A DNA stretch of 10,081 nucleotides from contig JAUXBM010000040.1 of assembly GCA_030619415.1 (NCBI GenBank), positions 1 to 10,081 on the forward strand. The letters are read 5' to 3'. Below the pieces are notes generated by a model. It ran no database searches. It had not been told where the DNA came from and saw only the letters and a program-made list of their open reading frames with translations. The translations under genes were made by a program, and so were the position numbers. Below, piece by piece: positions 1 through 6,604 of the stretch (the first letter of the stretch is position 1; each line of letters opens with the position of its first letter). The stretch is from Chlorobiota bacterium. GTDB lineage: Bacteria; Bacteroidota; Bacteroidia; Bacteroidales; F082.

Positions 1-594
1 GGAAAAGCAACACCGCGTGATTACGAAAGTGTTTCAGTGCTGTTCACCGATTTTAAAGGTTTTACCAAAATTGCCGAAGGACTTACCCCCAATGAATTAG
101 TCACTGAATTAAATACTTTTTTCCAGGCATTTGATTCGATTGTTGAAAAGCATGAGCTCGAAAAAATAAAAACAATCGGGGATGCATATATGTGTGCTGG
201 TGGCATTCCTACAGCAACTAACGACCACTTTATTAAAACAGTAAAAGCTGGATTGGAGATGCAGGAGTTCATGTTCAATACAAATGAAAAAAGAAAAGAG
301 CAGGGACTGGTTCCCTGGGAACTGAGGGTTGGGATTCACACCGGTCCGGTTGTAGCCGGAGTTGTTGGAAAAAAGAAATACGCTTACGATATCTGGGGGA
401 ATACGGTAAACATTGCCAGCAGGATGGAATCCAATGGAGAGACAGGAAAAGTTAATATTTCTTCAGCTACTTATCAACTAATTAAGGATAATTACAGCTG
501 CCATTACCGCGGCAAAATTTCCGCTAAAAATGTTGGTGAAATAGATATGTATTTTATAGAAAATGAAATTGCTGCGAAACCATCAGTAGCATAA
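1..594 (+). CDS. Class III adenylate cyclase, C-terminal catalytic domain (5'-partial)
   Basis: The frame is open from the first base of the window, so the N-terminal sensor or membrane part is missing; 197 codons remain. They form one cyclase homology domain that should convert ATP to 3',5'-cAMP as a homodimer. Counting from the first window codon, the metal-binding aspartates are D17 (FTDFKGFT) and D61 (GDAYM). The purine-selecting pair is K57 (IKTIGDAYM) and D130 (YDIWGN), the adenylate-cyclase combination; guanylate cyclases carry Glu and Cys. The transition-state residues N137 and R141 (GNTVNIASRM) are also present. The chain therefore looks catalytically complete and of the IIIa type. 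An internal GTG at 37 could be mistaken for a start, but the conserved first strand begins upstream of it. It lies 18 bases before the flavoprotein gene on the same strand, so co-transcription is likely. What input controls it cannot be seen here. Confidence 0.93.
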   Translation, partial: GKATPRDYESVSVLFTDFKGFTKIAEGLTPNELVTELNTFFQAFDSIVEKHELEKIKTIGDAYMCAGGIPTATNDHFIKTVKAGLEMQEFMFNTNEKRKEQGLVPWELRVGIHTGPVVAGVVGKKKYAYDIWGNTVNIASRMESNGETGKVNISSATYQLIKDNYSCHYRGKISAKNVGEIDMYFIENEIAAKPSVA

Positions 595-612
595 AAAAAA
601 TAAAGATAACAA

Positions 613-1965
613 ATGGTATATAATAATTCTGAAAACCTGGTTCTGGAGGACGGATCAAACATTGCTGTTATTGGTGGCGGACCCGCCGGGAGTTTCTTTT
701 CCTATTTTGCACTGGAGTTTTCCGAGCGATTTGGTTTGGAAATTAATGTTGATATAATCGAAGCAAAAGATTTCAACTGTATAGGTCCTTCCGGTTGCAA
801 TCATTGTGGCGGTATCGTCTCCGAATCGCTTATTCAGGCTTTATCTGCCGAAGGCATTGTTCTGCCATCAAACGTAATACACAGAGGAATAGAATCCTAT
901 ACCCTTCACCTCGAGCAGGGAACAACGGTAATTGAAACTCCCGTGCATGAACAACGAATTGCATCGATGTTCAGAGGTTCCGGACCCCGTGGTTCAACAG
1001 GTGATGACGAATTAAGTTTCGACAATTACTTACTGGACCTCTGCAGGGAAAAAGGAGCTAACATCATATCCGGAAGGGTCATTGAGGCTGAAAACAATAA
1101 TGATGGCGTAATTCTTAAAACAAAGGAGGGCACTGAAAAAAAATACGACCTGGTTGTAGGTGCAGTTGGTCTAAATTTAAAAGCATTGCAATTGTTTAAA
1201 AACCTCAGTCCATCATTCAAACCACCACAAACTACCAAAACCCATATTTGTGAATTCCATCTGGGTGAAAAAATCATTGATGAATACTTTGGTGATTCAA
1301 TGCACGTATTTTTACTGGACTTACCAAATATCAAGTTTGGAGCTCTTATTCCCAAAGGACAATACGTAACCATGGTTTTATTGGGTTCCGATATTAATAA
1401 GCAGATTGTTTCCGCTTTTCTAAATGCTAAGCCGGTCAGAGATTGTTTCCCAGCTCACATGGATATAGAAAGTATCATGCCTTGCCAATGCTATCCAACG
1501 ATCAATGTTCAAGGGGCAAAATCTGCATTCGGTGACAGGATGATTTTAATTGGAGATTCCGCTTCATCCAAATTATTTAAGAATGGGATCGGTGCAGCCT
1601 ATATCACTGCGAAAGCGGCAGCCAAGACAGCTATTTTCGAGGGTGTTTCAGAAAATGATTTCAGAAAACATTACCAGCCGGCTTGTAGTGACCTCGATCG
1701 GGATAATATGGTGGGCAAATTCATCTTTACAGTAACAACGATCATTCAAAAATCTCCGTTACTAAAAAAAGGATTATTGAGTATGGTGATAAAAGAGCAA
1801 ACAAAAGCAAATCATAAGCGGTTGATGAGTTCCATGCTTTGGGACACTTTCACCGGCAGTGCACCTTACACTGACATTTTAAAGCGCACATTAAATCCAA
1901 TGTTTAGCATCAACTTTTTTGGCCATACCTTGAAAAGAATTTTTAATGGCTCAAATAATAAATAA
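613..1965 (+). CDS. FAD-dependent oxidoreductase, geranylgeranyl-reductase/PHBH-like
   Basis: The 450-residue protein has an N-terminal Rossmann dinucleotide motif GGGPAG (residues 21-26) followed by the acidic ribose-binding end of beta-2 (IIEAKDF, 48-54). A second FAD signature lies near residue 307 (GDRMILIGDSAS, with G314-D315), followed by a Gly/Ala-rich helix (NGIGAAYITAKAAAKTA). This order is typical of the GR2 flavoproteins that include geranylgeranyl reductases, lycopene cyclases and p-hydroxybenzoate-hydroxylase-like enzymes. Beyond that fold I cannot name a substrate. Odd features are a cysteine cluster C56/C62/C65 (GPSGCNHCGG) where the substrate or isoalloxazine side usually lies, and a PCQC motif at 290-293. 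The C-terminal ~90 residues are basic and helical and might lie against a membrane. The ATG at 613 is the first good start and has no Shine-Dalgarno, as is normal for this phylum. The end overlaps or abuts the next gene. Confidence 0.85.
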   Translation: MVYNNSENLVLEDGSNIAVIGGGPAGSFFSYFALEFSERFGLEINVDIIEAKDFNCIGPSGCNHCGGIVSESLIQALSAEGIVLPSNVIHRGIESYTLHLEQGTTVIETPVHEQRIASMFRGSGPRGSTGDDELSFDNYLLDLCREKGANIISGRVIEAENNNDGVILKTKEGTEKKYDLVVGAVGLNLKALQLFKNLSPSFKPPQTTKTHICEFHLGEKIIDEYFGDSMHVFLLDLPNIKFGALIPKGQYVTMVLLGSDINKQIVSAFLNAKPVRDCFPAHMDIESIMPCQCYPTINVQGAKSAFGDRMILIGDSASSKLFKNGIGAAYITAKAAAKTAIFEGVSENDFRKHYQPACSDLDRDNMVGKFIFTVTTIIQKSPLLKKGLLSMVIKEQTKANHKRLMSSMLWDTFTGSAPYTDILKRTLNPMFSINFFGHTLKRIFNGSNNK

Positions 1966-2326
1966 TATGAAAAACAAGAAATTAGGACGTCTTTATAACG
2001 ATGGAGAAATTGTAATAAAACAAGGGGAACAGGGTGACTGCCTTTATGTGATCCAGGACGGAAAAGTCGAAATTATTGACGAATCAGGCGAAAAAGAAAT
2101 TAGGTTGGCTGAATTGGGCGAGACTGAATTTTTTGGAGAAATGGGTTTGTTTGAAAAGGATGTACGCTCATGTACGGTCAGGGCATTGGGAGATGCAAAG
2201 ATCATGACCATAGATAAGAGGAATTTTTATAAAACCATTCAAAAAGACCCAACCCTGGCTTACAGGCTTTTGGAAAAAATGTCGAACAGGCTCAGAGATA
2301 CCAACAAAAAACTAAGGAATCAATAA
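1946..2326 (+). CDS. Stand-alone cyclic-nucleotide-binding domain protein
   Basis: This 126-residue protein consists almost wholly of one CAP-type beta-roll and has no DNA-binding or enzymatic domain. The phosphate-binding cassette is intact: FFGEMGLF with G64-E65, then VRSCTVRA with R74-S75. These match the E and R-S positions (E72, R82, S83) with which E. coli CRP holds cAMP. It is therefore a credible cAMP receptor that would act by protein-protein contact, as regulatory subunits do. Two starts are possible: ATG 1946, which overlaps the flavoprotein gene by 20 bases, or ATG 1967 (residue 8), one base after that gene's stop. The second removes a low-complexity head (AQIINN) and fits the domain better. 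The candidate partners are its operon neighbours, the flavoprotein, the HD protein and the START-like protein. Which one it controls is unknown. Confidence 0.88.
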   Translation: MAQIINNMKNKKLGRLYNDGEIVIKQGEQGDCLYVIQDGKVEIIDESGEKEIRLAELGETEFFGEMGLFEKDVRSCTVRALGDAKIMTIDKRNFYKTIQKDPTLAYRLLEKMSNRLRDTNKKLRNQ

Positions 2327-2366
2327 TTGATGCACACTCTGTTGCAAAAATCTTTAAATAAAGATT

Positions 2367-2993
2367 ATGTGTAAGATAGATGACAAAATTGTGAAAGAAG
2401 CAAAGGATTTCGTCATAAACCTGCTTGATAAAAGGCTTTCTGAGAAACATTTGTACCATACCTGCAAGCATACTTTAGATGTGCTGAAGAATGCAGAGGT
2501 GATTGGTAAATACAGTAATTTAGATAGAGATGACCTTAATGTACTGCGGATAAGCACATTATTTCATGATGTTGGTTATATTGACACATATGATGATCAT
2601 GAGGCAAAAAGTGCAATATATGCCACTGATTTCCTCAAATCAAAGTATGTTAATGAACTCATAATTAAACGAGTCGTTGATGCAATACTTTCAACACAAG
2701 TACCTCAAAAACCAGATGATAAAGTATCTGAGATGTTGTGTGATGCAGACCTGATGTACCTGGCTAATGAATCTGAATATTTCGAAAAGGCAGAATTATT
2801 ACGTCAGGAGTGGTTTTTAATTGGGATAAAAAATTTGAGTGAATATGACTTTTATTTGGCTTCTCTGGAGTTTTTTAACTCCCATCATTATCATACTGAA
2901 TACGGAAAGAGTATGCTTCAACCTAAAAAAGAATTCAATGCAAAAATAATCCGTGAGAAAGCATCAAATTTCAGTTACAAATCCACAATGTGA
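2367..2993 (+). CDS. HD-domain metal-dependent phosphohydrolase, possible cyclic nucleotide phosphodiesterase
   Basis: The HD-superfamily metal ligands are all visible in this 208-residue cytosolic protein: H35 in YHTCKHT, H67-D68 in LFHDVGY, and the distal aspartate in LCDADLMYL (D126 or D128). The first histidine of YHxxxH (H31), together with HTLDV after it, recalls the YHNxxHAxDV signature of class I cyclic nucleotide phosphodiesterases. There the first His is the proton donor and the second binds metal. The ADL near the distal Asp also recalls the CADL segment of those enzymes. The HE..SA stretch (78-83) is closer to the bacterial predicted phosphohydrolases of the COG4339 kind, whose substrates are not settled. 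Cleavage of cAMP is inferred from motif and neighbourhood, not proven. The gene starts 40 bases after the cyclic-nucleotide-binding gene, and its stop overlaps the GTG start possible for the next gene. Confidence 0.8.
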   Translation: MCKIDDKIVKEAKDFVINLLDKRLSEKHLYHTCKHTLDVLKNAEVIGKYSNLDRDDLNVLRISTLFHDVGYIDTYDDHEAKSAIYATDFLKSKYVNELIIKRVVDAILSTQVPQKPDDKVSEMLCDADLMYLANESEYFEKAELLRQEWFLIGIKNLSEYDFYLASLEFFNSHHYHTEYGKSMLQPKKEFNAKIIREKASNFSYKSTM

Positions 2994-3784
2994 GTACCAA
3001 AGGCGAAAGTTCTGTAAATTGGGGCAGAATTATAATTGATTTCCAGGAGGAAATAACGACAAATATTAATATGCAGAAACCACCGGCAAGAAGCGAGAAT
3101 ATAGTGTCTGATTTCAGGAGCTTCTTTCTGCATGTGCCTGAAACAAAAACTTTTGTTGAAATAAATTCTGAGGAAGACCGTAAAAAGTACAGTCAACTAA
3201 TTTTCCGGCGAACTGGCATTGGCGTTGATAAATACAGGATGTTGAACATCCATCGTATTCGCATTGACGCACCATCAAAATTTATTTTTGAAGAGTTGAT
3301 GACCTGGGATGGGAATTCGAGCTGGTGGCCAAACTACATTGCGAAGGCAAATCTTGTGAATGGCAGTTTGGAAAATATCAAAATAACCCTGTTTGGCTTC
3401 TCACAAAATATATTCAAACTAAGAAATGGCATTTTCGGATATCACTTACTACATCTATTTAATCTAAATGCCATAAAAATCCAAAAAGATCCTGATTCCA
3501 ATAATGGCCGGCTTCTTTTGTATCGATGTAGTGGTGGCTATCCTATCGGTGTTTTTGCAATGTATGCGCGTGATTCGATTGCTGAACAGGATGAAGCAGG
3601 AATGTCTCAGTTGTTTATTGTTGTCGGTTTTAACTTTTACGGAAATAAAAATCTTTCTAACCTGAATCTTTTAAACAGAACATGGGAAAAAGTTCACAAC
3701 AAGGTTACCGCAAATGTTATGGACAAAATAAAACTTAAATGCGAGTGGAATTATAATTATTTGAAAAGAGACAAAAAACAATAG
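2990..3784 (+). CDS. Probable SRPBCC/START-like fold protein, function unknown
   Basis: I do not recognise a specific family. The pattern suggests the helix-grip (SRPBCC/START) fold: a first strand HRIRIDAP (residues 88-95), a helix with a Trp-rich end (FEELMTWDGNSSWWP), several strands including GRLLLYRCSGGYPIG, a strand QLFIVVGFNFYG, and a long amphipathic C-terminal helix (from about 227, RTWEKVHNKVTANVMDKIK). Such folds bind hydrophobic ligands in a cavity, which would fit a flavoprotein of the lipid-reductase type nearby, but this is inference. The start is uncertain. GTG 2990 overlaps the HD stop by four bases (translational coupling) and gives 264 residues; ATG 3071 (residue 28) gives 237. 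An AGGAGG at 3045-3050 lies 20 bases before 3071, too far for a normal ribosome site. No signal peptide or membrane segment is seen. Confidence 0.65.
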   Translation: MSTKGESSVNWGRIIIDFQEEITTNINMQKPPARSENIVSDFRSFFLHVPETKTFVEINSEEDRKKYSQLIFRRTGIGVDKYRMLNIHRIRIDAPSKFIFEELMTWDGNSSWWPNYIAKANLVNGSLENIKITLFGFSQNIFKLRNGIFGYHLLHLFNLNAIKIQKDPDSNNGRLLLYRCSGGYPIGVFAMYARDSIAEQDEAGMSQLFIVVGFNFYGNKNLSNLNLLNRTWEKVHNKVTANVMDKIKLKCEWNYNYLKRDKKQ

Positions 3785-3840
3785 TTTTTGTCGGTACTTG
3801 ATGATTTTGGGGGTTCAAAATTGAAATATTAATCCAATAT

Positions 3841-4539
3841 ATGAATAAAAAATTTATTGAAAATAGAACTTGTTTAGGATGTCAGGCAAAGTCTCCGCTA
3901 TTTAAGCTCCTTTCTGATAAAGAGCTTGAATTGGTTGATCAAAACAGGACTTCCGTATTTTTCCAAAAAGGGGAAACAATACGAAAACAGGGAGCTGTAT
4001 TAACACATGTCATATCATTGAATTCCGGGTTGGCGAAAGTGTACCTTGAAGGAGCAAACAATAAAAACACCATATTGGGGATTGTTAACCCTACCTCTTT
4101 TATAGGTGGACCTGGGATGTTTATCGATCGGGTGAACCATTTTACCGTCACCGCATTGGCAGATTCCTGTGTATGTTTTATTGAATTGAATACATTTAAG
4201 GCACTTCTTCAAGAAAATAGTTTATTTGCGGACGGTTACTTTAAGCACCTCAGCAACGTTACTCTGTCAGCATATAACAGGATTATCAATCTTACCCAAA
4301 AACAAATGGCAGGGCGACTGGCAGATACCTTAATTTATCTTTCAGATGAAATATTTAATAGCAAAAAATTTGAGTTGTTAATGACGAAAAATGATCTTGC
4401 AGAGCTATCAGGCATGTCAAGAGATAACACTGTCAGGAATTTAAAAAAATTTCACCAGGATGGGATAATCAATCATTCAAATAATTTGATTGAAATTCTG
4501 GATTATAATTCTCTTGAAAATATTCGACGAACCTTTTAA
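3841..4539 (+). CDS. Crp/Fnr-family transcriptional regulator
   Basis: The 232-residue protein has the Crp/Fnr layout: a beta-roll sensor domain (about 25-115), a dimer helix (about 117-150) and a C-terminal winged helix (about 170-222). The helix-turn-helix is TKNDLAELSGMSRDNTVRNL from residue 182. The cAMP-contact positions are lost: in the cassette FIGGPGMF..VNHFTVTA, Glu is replaced by G90 and Arg-Ser by N99-H100, so cAMP is an unlikely ligand. It has C11-x2-C14 at the N-terminus and C110/C112 in DSCVCFIEL. C112 aligns by eye with C122 of E. coli FNR, and C11/C14 with C20/C23, but the position of FNR C29 is Leu20. A redox, NO or metal signal is therefore possible. It is last in the operon, 56 bases after the START-like gene, and might also have its own promoter. 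Its targets are unknown; autoregulation of the cluster is a reasonable guess. Confidence 0.9.
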   Translation: MNKKFIENRTCLGCQAKSPLFKLLSDKELELVDQNRTSVFFQKGETIRKQGAVLTHVISLNSGLAKVYLEGANNKNTILGIVNPTSFIGGPGMFIDRVNHFTVTALADSCVCFIELNTFKALLQENSLFADGYFKHLSNVTLSAYNRIINLTQKQMAGRLADTLIYLSDEIFNSKKFELLMTKNDLAELSGMSRDNTVRNLKKFHQDGIINHSNNLIEILDYNSLENIRRTF

Positions 4540-4570
4540 ACCTGGCCTGTCAGTAACTGTTATATATTTA

Positions 4571-6442
4571 TTACTCCGAAGATACCCTGATAAAACCACG
4601 ATATGCCCCGATGTAAAAACTGTTGCCGGGACCAAAGGTGAAAGTCCCCCAAATATTGTTGAACACTTTGCGGTCGTAATGCTTCGAGCCCAGCGACCCC
4701 CATTTCAGCAGGAAATTGATGTTGTCGCCAAAGTGACCTTTCTCGAAATATGGTTTGATATAAAACACCCGCAATCCTGTATTAAAATCAATACCAGTGA
4801 TTTGCCAGTCGTAATGGCCATCGTAGTCGTCGTCTGAACGGTTATACACATACATCATTCCCACAGGAGTTGATAGTTTTGGGGTGGCTGTTTTGCAATC
4901 ATAGACACCACTGGCCGGCCAGTTTTCAACCACTTCAAAAATTCCTTTCGTCTCATTGTAATCAAACCGCATGATGCCTCCGGGGGTTATATTGTCTTCA
5001 AACGGGTCTTCATAACCATAAGTATTTGCGAGAATGAAACTATTGTCATAGGCAACAACTGAGTTTTCTACCGCGGCACCGGCATTGGTAAATAATTTGT
5101 GTTTGGAGACCAGCAGACCGGTTTCCTGTGAATAAATACAAAGGTTTACCTGCAGCGAATCGTTGTCACAAATGGCGACGAAACGGTCATCCATCAGGGT
5201 TGGGGTGGTTCCGCTCCCGGCATTTAGCTGACCGGGTTTCACCTTTTTGTCGTTGTTATAAACGAGGTCGCCCTCTTTGTATGCCTCAACCCATTTGGGG
5301 TCGAGTTCGATCTGTTTGTTTTCTTCATTAAACCGAAGTTTATACAAAGCATAATTGGAGACAATATACACCCCATCTTTTCCAACGGAAAATGAATTCT
5401 GTATTTCTTCCCTTGTATCTTCTGTTGTCATAAAAGCTTCACGGAACTTTTCTTTGAACTCCGGGGTGTACTTTTCAATTTCCCGGTACAAATCAATGTC
5501 TTCAAAGCTTTTAAAATGGGTATCGAAATGTTTGTTGATCTTATCGATCGTTCCAAAAAATCCGATGTAAGAAGCATAAACTCTCATGCAGCCTTCTTCG
5601 GTGAGCTCATTACGATGAATCAGACCCACTATTCCATGCCGGGAAGTAAACCAGATATTGCCATGAATATCGGGCATGAGGGCAGTGAGCAGGTTCATTT
5701 TGTCTTTTTCAGAAAGGTGTTCATCAACAATATCCCCGGCTTCAATTTGTTGCTTGATATTTGTCGATTCGATGATTTCATCTTCAAATTTCCGGTCCTT
5801 GATCTGTATCCTGAGAATGTTGTTGTTGGCTCCCGGAATATAATAATGATCTTTATCTGAAAGGTAGGAATAAGCACCCCCGGCAGTATTATGAAAAATC
5901 TTTTCCCGTCCTTTTTTTCCAATTAGTTCCATCACTTTGGTGCCACGGCCCGGGACTTCGATCTGATCGAGTACGATGATAGTATCGGTTACATGAAGTA
6001 ACAAAAGTGTAGTATTTTCTCTTCCAAAAGAAAGCGTTACCAGTGTTGAATCATCAACAAAATCAAAGGCAGGGCACATGCCCGAAAAGCCTCCTTTTTT
6101 CTGTAAGACATGGAAGTACTGTACAGTGACATTTTCAGGCAATGGCCCCGGCAAATTGGTTACATCCGAAGAATGTGAATCTTCGTGCATGGCACTGGGT
6201 AAATCATATTTCATGTAAGGATGGTTCCATTTTTCCTTTTTTGGTAATGGATCAGGCAATACCTTTTTTCCGCCGGTGTGCTCCAGCCATTCATCATACC
6301 AGCCTGTTTCTAATTGTGCTGCCTGGGTAATAAATCTAAAATCGGCAGGTTCCATTACTTCGTTGTGGCAGTGTTGACCAAAGCCAATAGCTGCATTTAA
6401 AACGAAAGGAATTATAAGGGTAAACTGTAAGTATCTTATCAT
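4571..6442 (-). CDS. Secreted beta-propeller-like protein, function unknown
   Basis: The open frame runs up to a TTG at 6496, but the ATG at 6442 is the likely start. It begins with a typical signal peptide (MIRYLQFTLIIPFVLNAAI, cut near GFG|Q), giving 623 residues. The 54 bases ahead of it overlap the promoter-like element. The mature protein begins QHCHNE and continues with an acidic, His-rich segment (HEDSHSSD). A long series of beta-strand repeats follows, with phrases common in SMP-30/Vgb-type propellers and two-component-sensor propellers, such as PDIHGNIWFTS and GKDGVYIVSNYALYKL. The blades are too divergent for me to count. A Lys/Glu-rich helical insert of roughly 60 residues sits in the middle (IDKINKHFDTHFKSFEDIDL onwards). 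I cannot name a family or a reaction. No C-terminal sorting domain is evident. It is convergent with the Crp/Fnr gene (31 bases apart) and downstream of the lipoprotein gene. Confidence 0.72.
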   Translation of the reverse strand: MIRYLQFTLIIPFVLNAAIGFGQHCHNEVMEPADFRFITQAAQLETGWYDEWLEHTGGKKVLPDPLPKKEKWNHPYMKYDLPSAMHEDSHSSDVTNLPGPLPENVTVQYFHVLQKKGGFSGMCPAFDFVDDSTLVTLSFGRENTTLLLLHVTDTIIVLDQIEVPGRGTKVMELIGKKGREKIFHNTAGGAYSYLSDKDHYYIPGANNNILRIQIKDRKFEDEIIESTNIKQQIEAGDIVDEHLSEKDKMNLLTALMPDIHGNIWFTSRHGIVGLIHRNELTEEGCMRVYASYIGFFGTIDKINKHFDTHFKSFEDIDLYREIEKYTPEFKEKFREAFMTTEDTREEIQNSFSVGKDGVYIVSNYALYKLRFNEENKQIELDPKWVEAYKEGDLVYNNDKKVKPGQLNAGSGTTPTLMDDRFVAICDNDSLQVNLCIYSQETGLLVSKHKLFTNAGAAVENSVVAYDNSFILANTYGYEDPFEDNITPGGIMRFDYNETKGIFEVVENWPASGVYDCKTATPKLSTPVGMMYVYNRSDDDYDGHYDWQITGIDFNTGLRVFYIKPYFEKGHFGDNINFLLKWGSLGSKHYDRKVFNNIWGTFTFGPGNSFYIGAYRGFIRVSSE

Positions 6443-6493
6443 AGGTTTATGTTTGTTCCATGTGATTTTCGTTGACAATCGAAAAGGATAATT

Positions 6494-6527
6494 CAAAATT
6501 AAACCTTTCTGTTAAAACTTATGCAAA
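6494..6527 (-). promoter_or_regulatory. Bacteroidota-type promoter for the secreted propeller gene
   Basis: Read on the minus strand, TTTG (6527-6524) is followed after 22 bases by TAATTTTG (6501-6494), matching the TAnnTTTG -7 element. The spacer is slightly longer than the usual 19-21 bases. Transcription would start near 6487 and leave an untranslated leader of about 45 bases before ATG 6442. The element also overlaps the TTG at 6496, which argues against that codon as the start. This is motif evidence only. Confidence 0.5.
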
Positions 6528-6604
6528 CACAAAAGAATAACACAATAAGGAATTATAGAAATATACGTGGGATACAAAAAGTATACAATATCAAAAAAGA
6601 TAAA

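Noticed and set aside
3045..3050. AGGAGG as a ribosome-binding site for ATG 3071.
   Set aside because: It lies 20 bases from the ATG, well beyond working distance, and Bacteroidota rarely rely on such sites.
3781..3840. A promoter for the Crp/Fnr gene (TTTG and TGATTTTG).
   Set aside because: The -7-like box has a mismatch in the TA and the spacing to the TTTG is only 11 bases, so I cannot support it.
3841..4539. Reading the Crp/Fnr protein as the cAMP receptor of the operon.
   Set aside because: The Glu and Arg-Ser contacts of the phosphate-binding cassette are replaced by Gly and Asn-His.
4490..4837. Plus-strand frame of 115 codons across the convergent gene ends.
   Set aside because: It is the antisense of the propeller gene 3' end and the tail of the Crp/Fnr gene in another frame, with no family signature.
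6443..6496. N-terminal extension of the propeller protein to TTG 6496.
   Set aside because: It puts 18 polar residues ahead of a clean signal peptide and overlaps the -7 promoter element.
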